Positions 16,566 to 25,632 of a DNA stretch of 50,490 nt are shown piece by piece. The notes under the pieces are model-generated. The model saw only the letters and a program-made list of their open reading frames with translations. It ran no database searches and was not told the origin of the DNA. Each line of letters opens with the position of its first letter. Position 1 is the first letter of the stretch. Source of the stretch: Arenibacter sp. F20364 (lineage in GTDB: Bacteria > Bacteroidota > Bacteroidia > Flavobacteriales > Flavobacteriaceae); NCBI RefSeq assembly GCF_023015905.1, contig NZ_JALKBD010000032.1, forward strand, positions 1 to 50,490, given 5' to 3'. The position numbers and the translations under genes were made by a program.

Positions 16566-17279
16566 ATGAACAAACCATTCCTATTTAAACAATTCCAAGT
16601 TCATCAAGATCGCTGTGCCATGAAAATTGGCACCGATGGAGTTTTACTGGGGGCCTGGACTTCCTTACAGCAGCAACCCCAATCCATACTGGATATTGGG
16701 GCGGGAACGGGAGTCGTTGCCTTGATGTTGGCACAAAGGAGCCATGCAGAAACCATAGACGGAATAGAGATCGATGAAGATGCCTATGAGCAATGTGTAG
16801 AGAATTTTGAGGGTTCCAACTGGGGCGACCGATTATTCTGCTACCACGCATCCCTGAACGAATTTGTCGAAGAAATGGACGACAAATACGACCTCATCGT
16901 ATCCAATCCTCCATTCTACTCCGAAATAGTGCCCAGCGGCAATGAATCCAGGGATATGGCTAGACAAAACCAATCCTTGCCCTTTGAGGACCTTTTAACT
17001 AGCGTTGTGAAACTCTTGGCCAATAACGGAACCTTCTCTACCATCATCCCTTTTAAGGAAGAGGAAAGATTTTTGGAATTGGCAGCCACAATGAACCTTT
17101 ATCCCAGCCGGCTTTTGCGCATTAGAGGGAACCCTACATCCGAGATTAAAAGAAGCTTGTTGGAATTACAAGTTGGGAAGACTTCTTTTGAGATTGAAAA
17201 TCTGACCATAGAATCCGCACGTCACGAATACACCAAGGAATATATAGATCTGACAAAAGATTTTTATTTAAAAATGTAA
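16566..17279 (+). CDS. trmN6: tRNA1(Val) (adenine37-N6)-methyltransferase-like
   Basis: A 237-residue class I methyltransferase. The AdoMet loop is LDIGAGTGVVALMLAQR (about residues 42-58), and the N6-adenine signature NPPF is in LIVSNPPFYSE (about 118). The N-terminus FLFKQFQVHQDRCAMKIGTDGVLLGAW is characteristic of TrmN6/YfiC, which modifies A37 of tRNA-Val. The length matches the family. It starts 17 bp after the sulfatase gene and is probably co-transcribed, though no functional link is obvious. Related RNA or protein N-methyltransferases are the alternative. Confidence 0.88.
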   Translation: MNKPFLFKQFQVHQDRCAMKIGTDGVLLGAWTSLQQQPQSILDIGAGTGVVALMLAQRSHAETIDGIEIDEDAYEQCVENFEGSNWGDRLFCYHASLNEFVEEMDDKYDLIVSNPPFYSEIVPSGNESRDMARQNQSLPFEDLLTSVVKLLANNGTFSTIIPFKEEERFLELAATMNLYPSRLLRIRGNPTSEIKRSLLELQVGKTSFEIENLTIESARHEYTKEYIDLTKDFYLKM

Positions 17280-17327
17280 CAATCATACTTTCTTGTGTTA
17301 TATTTTTAAACAAATCTTTAATTTGTT

Positions 17328-17335
17328 TATTTTTG
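17328..17335 (+). promoter_or_regulatory. -7 element of acyl-CoA dehydrogenase gene
   Basis: TATTTTTG matches TAnnTTTG and lies 17 bp before the ATG at 17353. It rules against a TTG start at 17293. No -33 TTG is seen at normal spacing. Confidence 0.45.
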
Positions 17336-17352
17336 ATTCTAAAATTTATGCT

Positions 17353-18531
17353 ATGCGACCCGATTTGTTTGAAGCTCCCGATTATTACAATTTAGACGAC
17401 CTTTTATCCGAAGAACATAAATTGGTTCGCGACGCTGCCAGACAGTGGGTGAAGCGGGATATTTCCCCGATAATAGAAGAATATGCCCAAAAGGCGGAGT
17501 TCCCAAAACAAATCGTTAAAGGCCTATCGGAAATTGGCGCCTTCGGACCCTATATCCCAGAAGAATATGGAGGTGCCGGATTGGACCAAATAAGTTACGG
17601 ACTAATTATGCAGGAAATAGAACGTGGAGATAGTGGGGTACGCTCTACTGCCTCGGTACAATCGTCTTTGGTAATGTATCCTATTTTTGCATATGGCACT
17701 GAGGAGCAGCGAAAAAAATACCTACCTAAATTGGCCTCCGGCCAATTAATGGGCTGCTTTGGATTAACAGAACCCAATCATGGTTCCAACCCTAGTGGTA
17801 TGGAAACCAAGTTTGCGGATAAAGGCGATCATTTTCTACTAAACGGTGCCAAACTTTGGATTTCCAACTCCCCTTTTGCAGATATAGCGGTAGTGTGGGC
17901 TAAGAATGAAGAAGGACGTATCCACGGACTTATCGTGGAACGTGGAATGGAAGGCTTTACCACACCCGAGACCCATAATAAATGGTCTTTACGCGCTTCG
18001 GCGACCGGCGAATTAATCTTTGATAATGTAAAAGTTCCTAAAGAAAATCTACTCCCTGGCAAAAACGGGCTTGGCGCACCTCTAGGCTGCTTGGATTCTG
18101 CACGCTACGGAATTGCATGGGGTGCCATAGGCGCTGCAATGGATTGTTATGATACCGCCTTAAGATATGCCAAGGAACGCATCCAATTTGGAAAACCTAT
18201 TGCTGCCACCCAATTGCAGCAAAAAAAATTGGCCGAGATGATTACCGAAATCACCAAAGCACAATTATTGGCCTTCCGATTGGGGCAATTGAAAAATGAA
18301 GGAAGAGCCACTACGGCACAAATCTCCATGGCCAAGCGCAATAATGTGGACATGGCGATCAAGATAGCCCGGGAGGCCAGACAGGTATTGGGCGGAATGG
18401 GCATAACTGGAGAATACAGCATTATGCGCCATATGATGAATCTTGAAAGTGTCATTACCTATGAAGGCACGCATGACATCCACCTATTGATTACAGGTGC
18501 GGACATTACGGGGCTACCGGCTTTTCAATAA
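17353..18531 (+). CDS. gcdH: acyl-CoA dehydrogenase, glutaryl-CoA dehydrogenase-like
   Basis: A 392-residue flavoprotein from the ATG at 17353 (MRPDLFEAPDYYNLDDLL). FAD and substrate motifs are GCFGLTEPNHGSNPSGMETK and the central beta-domain LRASATGELIFDNVKVP. The catalytic base is E371 in TYEGTHDIHLLITG, as in glutaryl-CoA dehydrogenase, which oxidises and decarboxylates glutaryl-CoA to crotonyl-CoA during lysine and tryptophan breakdown. RQVLGGMGITGEYSIMRHMMNLE is also family-typical. A upstream TTG (17293) lies before the likely promoter and is rejected. Other short-chain acyl-CoA dehydrogenases are the alternative. The electron acceptor would be ETF. Confidence 0.88.
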   Translation: MRPDLFEAPDYYNLDDLLSEEHKLVRDAARQWVKRDISPIIEEYAQKAEFPKQIVKGLSEIGAFGPYIPEEYGGAGLDQISYGLIMQEIERGDSGVRSTASVQSSLVMYPIFAYGTEEQRKKYLPKLASGQLMGCFGLTEPNHGSNPSGMETKFADKGDHFLLNGAKLWISNSPFADIAVVWAKNEEGRIHGLIVERGMEGFTTPETHNKWSLRASATGELIFDNVKVPKENLLPGKNGLGAPLGCLDSARYGIAWGAIGAAMDCYDTALRYAKERIQFGKPIAATQLQQKKLAEMITEITKAQLLAFRLGQLKNEGRATTAQISMAKRNNVDMAIKIAREARQVLGGMGITGEYSIMRHMMNLESVITYEGTHDIHLLITGADITGLPAFQ

Positions 18532-18618
18532 GGATGTTTAAAGTCGATACAACACGGATAACCGTAGCACTCAGAAATCCCCTTTGCCCAGCTATGCCCA
18601 TTTAATTACTGCTATACC

Positions 18619-19119
18619 CTATTTTTTTGGCCTAGGCTTCCTTACCAAACTATCCGCAGGATAAGTAGTCTTTAAATATGCCATTTGCGCCTTGGACCAA
18701 TCCAAAATTTGATCCCGTTGGTCTTGGGTCAGGTCGGCCTCAGGATGAAGACCAAAATAAGTGTAGGAAGGAATGGGCATTTCCTTCTCTTCCACCATTT
18801 CAACTATTTCTTCGAATTTGTGATATTGGATTGCCAAAGGCAATTTTGTAAAATTGGAAAAATTTAAATGTCTTTTACCGTCTACAACATGACTGTTTAA
18901 GAACCAAGCTACTGGCTGAACATTGGAATACCAAGGATATTCCGTTTTATTGGAATGACAATCATTACAGGAAACCTTCAACAAATGGTTTACATCCTCC
19001 GGAACCTGATAGTTCGTGGAAATATCATAAGTATTTTCGTTGGATTCATTTTTTTCGGGTCGGATAAATTGGATCAGGATCAATACAACACCCAACCCTA
19101 TCAAAATTTTTTTTAACAT
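18619..19119 (-). CDS. haem-binding domain protein
   Basis: A 166-residue exported protein. An N-terminal hydrophobic helix (ILIGLGVVLILIQFI) anchors or exports it. The haem attachment motif CNDCH (about residue 51) sits in LKVSCNDCHSNKTEYPWYSNVQPVAWFLNSHV, the signature of the Haem_bd family common in Bacteroidota. The rest is WSKAQMAYLKTTYPAD and similar helical sequence with a conserved MPIPSYTYFGLHPEA loop. It probably acts as a small periplasmic c-type electron carrier; its partner is unknown. It faces the acyl-CoA dehydrogenase gene tail to tail. Confidence 0.88.
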   Translation of the reverse strand: MLKKILIGLGVVLILIQFIRPEKNESNENTYDISTNYQVPEDVNHLLKVSCNDCHSNKTEYPWYSNVQPVAWFLNSHVVDGKRHLNFSNFTKLPLAIQYHKFEEIVEMVEEKEMPIPSYTYFGLHPEADLTQDQRDQILDWSKAQMAYLKTTYPADSLVRKPRPKK

Positions 19120-19191
19120 AACAAAAAATATTGGTTAATGATTTATACAGCGAATGTATGTTATAAGCTGTTAACTAAGTTAGTATATTTT

Positions 19192-19375
19192 TAGTTTTGA
19201 CCCACATTTCGGAAAATGGTTTAATTATTAATATTAAACTAACTCATTGACTATCTTATATTAACATCGAAAACAACCATAAAACCTAATTTTACGGCAA
19301 CCTAACAAAGGATACGTTCTTATAATTTGATTTGAGTTAGCTACTCTAAACCGATGTTCTCATCGGTTTTTTTGT
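19192..19375 (+). ncRNA. candidate small RNA with orphan terminator
   Basis: The 354-bp gap between two minus-strand genes holds a plus-oriented terminator (19348-19376) with no plus-strand protein gene upstream. A TAGTTTTG -7-like box lies at 19192-19199, so a transcript of about 165-170 nt would fit. CTAACTCA (19239-19246) and TGAGTTAG (19333-19340) could close a long-range 8-bp stem. No -33 TTG is visible at normal spacing. I recognise no known RNA family. This is an inference from signals only. Confidence 0.3.
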
Positions 19376-19376
19376 T
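19348..19376 (+). terminator. orphan plus-strand terminator
   Basis: AAACCGATG and CATCGGTTT form a 9-bp stem with a TTCT loop, followed by TTTT then GTTT. The T run lies only on the plus-strand side, so it does not serve the minus-strand GH1 gene that ends at 19474. Confidence 0.75.
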
Positions 19377-19473
19377 TATACCAATTCGATCATATTTTAT
19401 CGAAAAGGGTATATTAAACTATAACACCCTCCAAAAAATGAAGTCTTATTAAAATCATTTAGGAGTGGGGTTT

Positions 19474-20847
19474 TTACAAATGGATTTTCAAAGAGGCCAG
19501 AAATTCACTGAACCATTTTCCGGAGGATTTTATAATACGTTCTTGGTTTTTAAAATCGATATATACCAATCCAAACCTTGGGTAGTACCCTTCTGCCCAT
19601 TCAAAATTATCGGTAAAGGTCCACACAAAATACCCATCCACCTTTAGTCCTTCCTCTTGCGCTTTATACACTTGCTTCAAATAAGCCTGCAAATAGGAAA
19701 GTCTTTCTTCATCGTGCACCCCGCCCTTATAGATTTCATCGGCAAAAGCCGCTCCATTTTCGGTAATTATTACCTTTTTTACGCCCTCGTAGCCATTAAA
19801 CCTTTTTATCATTTTGAAAATACTGGGCGGATATACCTCCCAGTCCATCAGGGTAGTTCTAACCTTTCGCTTGCTCGCCTTTACAATTTTAGCCCTGATA
19901 TAGGGAACAAAATAGGAATGCTTTACTTTTTCGCGCGTGTAATTTTGGATTCCGACAAAATCGAAATCAAAAACGGAATTTTCAGTGTCTCCCGGCAAAA
20001 TATAAGATTGGATCCGTTTCAAAACTGGGACAGTGTCCCAAGGGTATCCCATGCCCAAGGAAGGTTCTATAAAGAGTCTGTTAAGCAAAGCATCTGCCCT
20101 TTCCGCGGCCCTTTGATCCCTCCGATTTTTCCGATAAGGTGCTATTTGGGAACAGGAAAAGGTAGTTCCAATATTGGCATTGGCAACCAACTTTCGCAAA
20201 ATTCTTCCTCCAGCTGCCTGACACAACACCGCGTAGTGCACAGAGGGTAAAAAATTCTTTAAACCTTTTTTTCCGGGGGCATGTACCCCAAGAAAATACC
20301 CCGCACCCGTAAAAACCATGGGTTCGTTCAATACCATCCAATTTTTAACCCTATCTCCAAAACTATTGGCACAAATGGTTACATATTCCTGAAACCAATC
20401 CAAAATATCACGATTGGTCCACCCCCCTTTTTCTTCCAATGCAAGCGGAAGATCCCAGTGATATAATGTTACCCAAGGTGTTATACCGCATTCCAGGCAA
20501 AAGTTGATAACGTCGTTATAAAACTGAATCCCCTGAATACTTACTGTTCCTGTTCCGTTTGGCAGTATCCGTGACCAGGACAATGAGAACCTAAAGTGGT
20601 CAATGTTCATCTTCCTCATAAGGAGGATATCCTCTTGAAACTTATGATAAAATTCGCAGGCATCATTGCCGTGGTGATTTTGGTAGGTATTGCCTTTTTT
20701 TGAGGTAAAGTCGTCCCAGATGGAAGGTCCTTTATCATGTATGTCGTGGGCACCCTCTATCTGATATGCGGCAGTAGATACTCCCCAAACAAAATCTTCG
20801 CCGAAGTCTTCTGCTTGTAAACCAAAATAATCTGAAATTTTCGACAT
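19474..20847 (-). CDS. beta-glucosidase-type glycoside hydrolase, GH1
   Basis: A 457-residue GH1 enzyme with the (beta/alpha)8 fold. The N-terminal signature is DFVWGVSTAAYQIEGAHD. The acid/base is E175 in VLNEPMVF and the nucleophile is E363 in IITENGAAF. The aglycone-side sequence WTFTDNFEWAEGYYPRFGL is typical. No signal peptide is present, so it acts in the cytosol. The upstream genes encode a glycosyltransferase and an LpxH-like phosphoesterase, 15 and about 55 bp apart, forming a three-gene operon. This context hints at turnover or remodelling of a glycolipid, not sugar catabolism, but specificity cannot be read from sequence. Confidence 0.93.
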   Translation of the reverse strand: MSKISDYFGLQAEDFGEDFVWGVSTAAYQIEGAHDIHDKGPSIWDDFTSKKGNTYQNHHGNDACEFYHKFQEDILLMRKMNIDHFRFSLSWSRILPNGTGTVSIQGIQFYNDVINFCLECGITPWVTLYHWDLPLALEEKGGWTNRDILDWFQEYVTICANSFGDRVKNWMVLNEPMVFTGAGYFLGVHAPGKKGLKNFLPSVHYAVLCQAAGGRILRKLVANANIGTTFSCSQIAPYRKNRRDQRAAERADALLNRLFIEPSLGMGYPWDTVPVLKRIQSYILPGDTENSVFDFDFVGIQNYTREKVKHSYFVPYIRAKIVKASKRKVRTTLMDWEVYPPSIFKMIKRFNGYEGVKKVIITENGAAFADEIYKGGVHDEERLSYLQAYLKQVYKAQEEGLKVDGYFVWTFTDNFEWAEGYYPRFGLVYIDFKNQERIIKSSGKWFSEFLASLKIHL

Positions 20848-20862
20848 AATAACTATGATTGC

Positions 20863-21858
20863 TTAGCCAACAACGGCTTCTTCAAGCAACTGGTTAATAA
20901 TCTGCTCTGTAATATCCGGGTAGTTTACCTCTATTCTTGCATCACTTTCCACCCAATGTCTTAATTTATCCAAATGTTTATTTTTTAGGGATTTGATCAC
21001 CGGAACCCCTAGGTCTTTTAATGCGGCAGAATTGCATTGTTGTTCGTATTGCCCCTTCATGGGGATTACCATTAGCTTCTTATCTAGGTACAAAGCCTCT
21101 GCAGGTGTTTCAAAACCTGCACCACACAATATGCCCTTGGCAGTTGCCATACTATGTACAAATGCCTCATTGGTTATTGGCCTAATGCTAATATTCTTGC
21201 CAAAAAATTCCATTTTATTGTGCTTGGAGAAAACCTCCCATTTTATATTCGGAATCTCTGAAAGGATTTTCAATATTCTACCATCACTATAGGACGGTAA
21301 ATATACGGTATAATGACCCCCTTCCTTTGCTTCCGCTCTTCTTATGTCCTTTCTAATAATCGGCGTATAGATGTTATCCTCATAGGCTTTAAAATGCAGA
21401 CCAAATTGTTGGGTAGTGGGCGCATAGTTTTTCAGGATAAATTTCCCCATGAGGTCATTTTTAACAGGTTTGGGCGATTTGGGAGAAAGAACAGCTGCCT
21501 GATGACTAAAACTTATGCAAGGCTTATCCTTTAGTTTACAGGCCCAGGCAGAAACAGGCTCAAAATCATTTATGACCAAGTCGTAATTTTCTATGGGAAT
21601 GCTTTTTATCTCCTTCTGTAATCTGCCTGCATTGGACTTGATATAGGTCCTCCATAAATTAACATTTCCTTGTTTGCCAAAAATAAAACTAAGACCTTTT
21701 AGCTGATATTTTACTGGATGTGGAATTTGAATATCCGCCTGTATTCCACTAACAAGTATATCCAATTCCAATCCTTTTTTCTGTAGTGCCGGAATAACAT
21801 CGCGCGCCCTACTTAAATGACCATTGCCAGTTCCCTGGATGGCATATAGTACTTTCAT
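20863..21858 (-). CDS. glycosyltransferase, MJ1255/VC2487 family
   Basis: A 331-residue GT-B fold protein. The N-terminus MKVLYAIQGTGNGHLSRARDVIPAL carries the glycine-rich GNGHLSRA motif of this family, related to MurG/GT28 enzymes. The nucleotide-sugar side is GILCGAGFETPAEALYLDKKLMVIPMKGQYEQQ. It probably transfers a sugar to a lipid or polyprenyl acceptor at the inner membrane face. It lies 39 bp downstream of the phosphoesterase gene and 15 bp upstream of the GH1 gene, so all three are likely co-expressed. Donor and acceptor are unknown. Confidence 0.87.
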   Translation of the reverse strand: MKVLYAIQGTGNGHLSRARDVIPALQKKGLELDILVSGIQADIQIPHPVKYQLKGLSFIFGKQGNVNLWRTYIKSNAGRLQKEIKSIPIENYDLVINDFEPVSAWACKLKDKPCISFSHQAAVLSPKSPKPVKNDLMGKFILKNYAPTTQQFGLHFKAYEDNIYTPIIRKDIRRAEAKEGGHYTVYLPSYSDGRILKILSEIPNIKWEVFSKHNKMEFFGKNISIRPITNEAFVHSMATAKGILCGAGFETPAEALYLDKKLMVIPMKGQYEQQCNSAALKDLGVPVIKSLKNKHLDKLRHWVESDARIEVNYPDITEQIINQLLEEAVVG

Positions 21859-21897
21859 ATAACTATTAGTATTTATGGAGATAAATGGGCAGTGCGA

Positions 21898-22758
21898 TCA
21901 TTTGTTCCCAGCAGAGCTCAAAAATTGAAACTCCCTTACCAGATTTTGAAAAAGTTGGTTTTTATCCAGAATTTCATTTGGCTCCGTAATATTATCCTCG
22001 TTATTTATAACCATAACATCCTCCATATAATGATATAACTTCCACTTCCCTTTATGATATTCCAAACCAGTTAAATTCTCTATCCAGTCACCCGAATTAA
22101 GATACTTAACCGAACCTTTGGAGGTGGATATTTCTCTCATTTCAGGCTGGTGAATATGCCCACAAACCACATAATCGTATTCGTTTTCTATCGCGATATC
22201 TGCCGCAATCTGTTCAAAGTCATTTATAAACTTAATGGCCGATTTCACACTATTTTTTATTTTTTTAGACATGGAAACCGGGCCTTTGCCCATTTTTTTG
22301 CTGAAATAATTTATAGCCCTATTCAATAAAATCAACATATCATAACCCGTAGCGCCCAATTTTGCGATCCATTTGGAATGTTGCATGGTAACATCAAAGA
22401 CATCCCCGTGGAACATCCAGGCCTTTTTACCGTCGATCTCCAAAACCACTTTATTTACAATACTAAAAGATCCCAGTTTAAAACCAAGAAATTTCCTCAA
22501 CATTTCATCATGGTTACCGGCTACGTAGTGCACGGGGATTCCATCCGCAACCCATTGCATAATGATCTTTATCACCTTCATATGGGATTTTGGCCAGTAG
22601 CGCTTACTAAATTGCCATATATCTATAATATCTCCGTTTAAAACTACTTCTCCAGGTTTTATAGATTTTAGATACTTGACTAATTCCTTGGCGTGGCATC
22701 CGTAGGTACCCAAATGCACATCGGACAGAACCACTAATTCCACAGGTCTTTTTTTCAT
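21898..22758 (-). CDS. UDP-2,3-diacylglucosamine diphosphatase-like metallophosphoesterase
   Basis: A 286-residue calcineurin-type phosphoesterase. All five metal-binding blocks are seen: SDVHLG (D13, H15), NGDIIDIW, AGNHDEML, WMFHGDVFD and VVCGHIHQPEM. The layout matches LpxH-like UDP-2,3-diacylglucosamine pyrophosphatases of lipid A synthesis, but this longer form with a charged, basic middle (KKMGKGPVSMSKKIKNSVKSA) is a paralogous group often beside glycosyltransferases. It heads the operon with the glycosyltransferase and GH1 genes. A perfect inverted repeat at 22835-22849 precedes it. The substrate may be another nucleotide-linked lipid. Confidence 0.85.
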   Translation of the reverse strand: MKKRPVELVVLSDVHLGTYGCHAKELVKYLKSIKPGEVVLNGDIIDIWQFSKRYWPKSHMKVIKIIMQWVADGIPVHYVAGNHDEMLRKFLGFKLGSFSIVNKVVLEIDGKKAWMFHGDVFDVTMQHSKWIAKLGATGYDMLILLNRAINYFSKKMGKGPVSMSKKIKNSVKSAIKFINDFEQIAADIAIENEYDYVVCGHIHQPEMREISTSKGSVKYLNSGDWIENLTGLEYHKGKWKLYHYMEDVMVINNEDNITEPNEILDKNQLFQNLVREFQFLSSAGNK

Positions 22759-22834
22759 ACGCTAATATTTGGTCGGTATATTTTTAGAAACTTGACAGGA
22801 GAGCAAAAGGACCTTGATCCAAGAATTAAGAATA

Positions 22835-22849
22835 TGACCATAGTGGTCA
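22835..22849. promoter_or_regulatory. TGACCA-N3-TGGTCA palindrome, candidate operator
   Basis: A perfect 6-bp inverted repeat with a 3-bp spacer lies 77 bp upstream of the phosphoesterase-glycosyltransferase-GH1 operon. Partly matching AATA/TATT flanks extend it. Position and symmetry suit a dimeric regulator. The rest of the 22759-23106 gap shows no convincing gene. Confidence 0.4.
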
Positions 22850-23106
22850 ATATTGAATTAGAAATAATTTTCATGTACAGAAAATCAATATAAATTCAAA
22901 GATTGCCATTTCAGGCAGACTTTCAGCTAAATATGACTTTAATATTAGGTTATATGATTGTTAACAGACTGTTTTCCAAATCTTGGCAAAGTCTATTTAA
23001 CCCTAGCTAATATTGAAGAAAAACAGCATACCGGATGGCCAAAACGATGGGTAGAATTTCAAGAGCCCGGACAAATTGGATTAGGTAAAAAAACCAACAA
23101 ACCGTA

Positions 23107-25149
23107 CTATACCCTGATAAGGTACTTGGACAAATTCTGTCTAAGTTTATCAAAGGTAATCGGTTTTGTAAAATAGTCGTTCATACCAACCTCCTTGGCT
23201 CCTTGGATCGTTTCCTTGGTAACATCAGCTGAGAAACCAATTATAACAAGATCCTTATTGGTTTTTCTTATTTCCAATGTAGCCTCAAAACCATCCATTT
23301 CGGGCATGTGGATGTCCATAAAGACCAAATCGTAATGGTTTTCGGCCACTGCCGTTACCGCCTCTTTTCCATTACCAACCCAATAGGTGTTTATCCCAAA
23401 TGCATCCAAGGTCTTTTTTAGCACTATCACATTGACCTTATTATCGTCCACGATCAAAACCTTAAACCCACTTAAATCTATACTGTTGGCAATAGCTACT
23501 TTTATTTCTGGTTGCACCTCGGTTATAGGGAACTTAAGCGAAATCGTAAATTCCGTACCCATATTTACCGTGCTTTCCACCTCAATATGCCCCTCCAAGA
23601 GTTCTATTAAGAGATAGGTAATGTACAAGCCAAGGCCACTGCCCTCATGTCTTTTCGCTGTCCCCGAATCTATTTGGGTAAACCTATCAAAAATGGTCTT
23701 AAGTTTACTTTTCGGAATTCCTATTCCGGTATCCTTAATACCGATACTAATATCTAATTCGTTATTGAGGATGGTCTCTTCGTAAGTAATATCTATTCCA
23801 CCCTCTTCCGTAAATTTTAGGGCATTCCTTAAAAGGTTGGTTATAATCTGGCCAAATTTGCCAATGTCCGCAATTACATGGGTTTTGGAGTCCGAAACAT
23901 TCTCCAAACGCGCATAAAGCCCCTTTTCTTCAATACTGGGTCTATAAATACTTATAATGTTCCGCAGTTCCTCTGCTGGAGAAAAGACATCCTTTTTAAA
24001 CGTTATCTGACCTGATTCTATTTTATCAATTTCCAAAATATCGTTCACCAACAATAGCAATTTTTTGGAGGAGACATCCATCAAAGAAAGATATTCCATT
24101 AGGGAGCTATCTATATTTGACTCTTTTAAAACCTCAATAAAGCCCATAATAGCATTCAAAGGAGTCCTAATTTCATGGCTCATATTGGATACAAACTCCG
24201 TTTTGGCTTTGGAAGCTTTTTCTGCTTTTATTCGCTCTTCCCTTTGGCTTCTATTGGCGGTCCGTAGCTTAATATTTAATTCCCTAAAACGTATATTTTC
24301 ATTTCTGGAAGATTGATAGAAATATGTCAACAAACTCATGAGCAGGGATATAAGAACCCCAAAGATCAAAATACCCATAGACGACTTAGTCCTTTCGGCC
24401 AATACCTCTTTACTGCGGGGCATTAAATAAAAGGTCCAAATTTGATGATCATCCTGATCTACCTCGTAATGCCTAACATAAACCAGATCATCACTAAAAT
24501 CGTTAGGTGAAGGGTCATTGAGACTATAAAAAGTGGCACCCTGGTCATCCTTTATTTCAATGGCATAGCTATCCATTCCAGTGGCCAAATTATTAAAGGT
24601 GGTCGTAAAATCCATCCCAGCGGTTATAGTCCCTTGAAATTTGCCTCCGAAGAAAACAGGAACATCGATCAAAAAGGAATGCCCGCCCTGTATCATAGGT
24701 ATCCAAGCAGTTAAGTTGGTCGATGTATCCCTAACATGTCGCTGCCACTCGAGACTTCTAGGGTGATCGGAAAGATCCCTATCAACCACGGCCTCATTTC
24801 CTTTTAACGGCACTATACTCCTGATGACTTGGGAACTATCTATCCATTCCACGAATTTAAAAGATTGATCCTCCTTTAAGATTAGCCTGGCATCCTCTTC
24901 CCAATACTGAAAAAATTCGCCATCTGTCATCACCAAACGCTCCATAAGATTTTCTAGGACGATTATGCTTTTTTGTCCAGAGGACAAAAATCCCTGGGAT
25001 TGGATTTGTCCATTCTCCTCTATATCCTTCTTCAATAATTCCCTATTGGAGTCCAAAGAGTTCTTCCAGAGTGCCACTACAACAATCATCAAAAGGATAA
25101 AAACAGAAACAGGGTATATTATTTCTTTCTTTGGAATCTTAAAGGACAT
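23107..25149 (-). CDS. hybrid sensor histidine kinase/response regulator
   Basis: About 680 residues from the ATG at 25149. One membrane helix (about 11-30) is followed by a periplasmic CHASE-like sensor (about 45-250), a second helix (about 257-280) and a coiled-coil linker. The HisKA domain has H325 in NMSHEIRTPLN, and the HATPase domain has NLLRNALKFT, DTGIGIP and GSGLGL. A C-terminal receiver carries the phospho-acceptor D612 in FMDIHMPEMDG. No separate response regulator or output gene is adjacent, so signalling must pass to an unlinked partner. The GTG at 25212 lies before the predicted promoter and is rejected. Confidence 0.93.
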   Translation of the reverse strand: MSFKIPKKEIIYPVSVFILLMIVVVALWKNSLDSNRELLKKDIEENGQIQSQGFLSSGQKSIIVLENLMERLVMTDGEFFQYWEEDARLILKEDQSFKFVEWIDSSQVIRSIVPLKGNEAVVDRDLSDHPRSLEWQRHVRDTSTNLTAWIPMIQGGHSFLIDVPVFFGGKFQGTITAGMDFTTTFNNLATGMDSYAIEIKDDQGATFYSLNDPSPNDFSDDLVYVRHYEVDQDDHQIWTFYLMPRSKEVLAERTKSSMGILIFGVLISLLMSLLTYFYQSSRNENIRFRELNIKLRTANRSQREERIKAEKASKAKTEFVSNMSHEIRTPLNAIMGFIEVLKESNIDSSLMEYLSLMDVSSKKLLLLVNDILEIDKIESGQITFKKDVFSPAEELRNIISIYRPSIEEKGLYARLENVSDSKTHVIADIGKFGQIITNLLRNALKFTEEGGIDITYEETILNNELDISIGIKDTGIGIPKSKLKTIFDRFTQIDSGTAKRHEGSGLGLYITYLLIELLEGHIEVESTVNMGTEFTISLKFPITEVQPEIKVAIANSIDLSGFKVLIVDDNKVNVIVLKKTLDAFGINTYWVGNGKEAVTAVAENHYDLVFMDIHMPEMDGFEATLEIRKTNKDLVIIGFSADVTKETIQGAKEVGMNDYFTKPITFDKLRQNLSKYLIRV

Positions 25150-25200
25150 GTCAGGAGTTGAGCTAAACTTAATTTTAGTAACATTAATTGTAGTATTAGT

Positions 25201-25208
25201 CAAAGATA
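25201..25208 (-). promoter_or_regulatory. -7 element of the hybrid kinase gene
   Basis: TATCTTTG on the minus strand matches TAnnTTTG and lies 52 bp upstream of the ATG at 25149. It supports that start over a GTG at 25212. Confidence 0.5.
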
Positions 25209-25603
25209 TCACAATAAATAAAAAACCCCTATTTTTCTTAGGCTAATAATCCTCTTTTTCTTAAGCTAGCAATACCGGGTTAAAAGGAAATAATGCCAAA
25301 CGACCCAAAATTTGATAAGGGCCAATTAAATATTATTCCCTCTTGCCCAATTAACTACAACTAATTTTTTCCGGATGAAACTTTAATTTAATAAAAGAAA
25401 TTTTGGATAAGAATTTTCCATTAGGTTCGATCTGGAAAATATAAATCTGCAACATAAATGTACTTGAACCTTCATTGGTTTTGAAAAAACAACCCTTTTA
25501 TTCCACCCTGGAATTCCAATATGGCCTATTAGCGGTAATGCTCAGGAATTAAAACCTCCTGAAATAATTAAAGAAAATTCTAAATTAACTTTTCTAAAAA
25601 AAT
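25209..25603. other. divergent intergenic region without a gene
   Basis: This AT-rich stretch separates the kinase (minus) and TerB-like (plus) genes. Apart from the two flanking promoters I see only a weak TCAGGA/TCCTGA hairpin near 25542-25561. No reading frame with protein-like composition was found. Confidence 0.5.
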
Positions 25604-25611
25604 TATCTTTG
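25604..25611 (+). promoter_or_regulatory. -7 element of TerB-like gene
   Basis: TATCTTTG matches TAnnTTTG and lies 22 bp before the ATG at 25633. It supports that ATG as the start and not a TTG at 25609. Confidence 0.55.
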
Positions 25612-25632
25612 TTACAAATAAATATTTTGAAT

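Noticed and set aside
17293..17352. TTG start for the acyl-CoA dehydrogenase
   Set aside because: A -7 promoter box at 17328-17335 lies downstream of it, and the family N-terminus begins at 17353.
22958..23176. Plus-strand 72-codon frame between the kinase and phosphoesterase genes
   Set aside because: TTG start, overlaps the 3' end of the kinase gene antisense, and no recognisable pattern.
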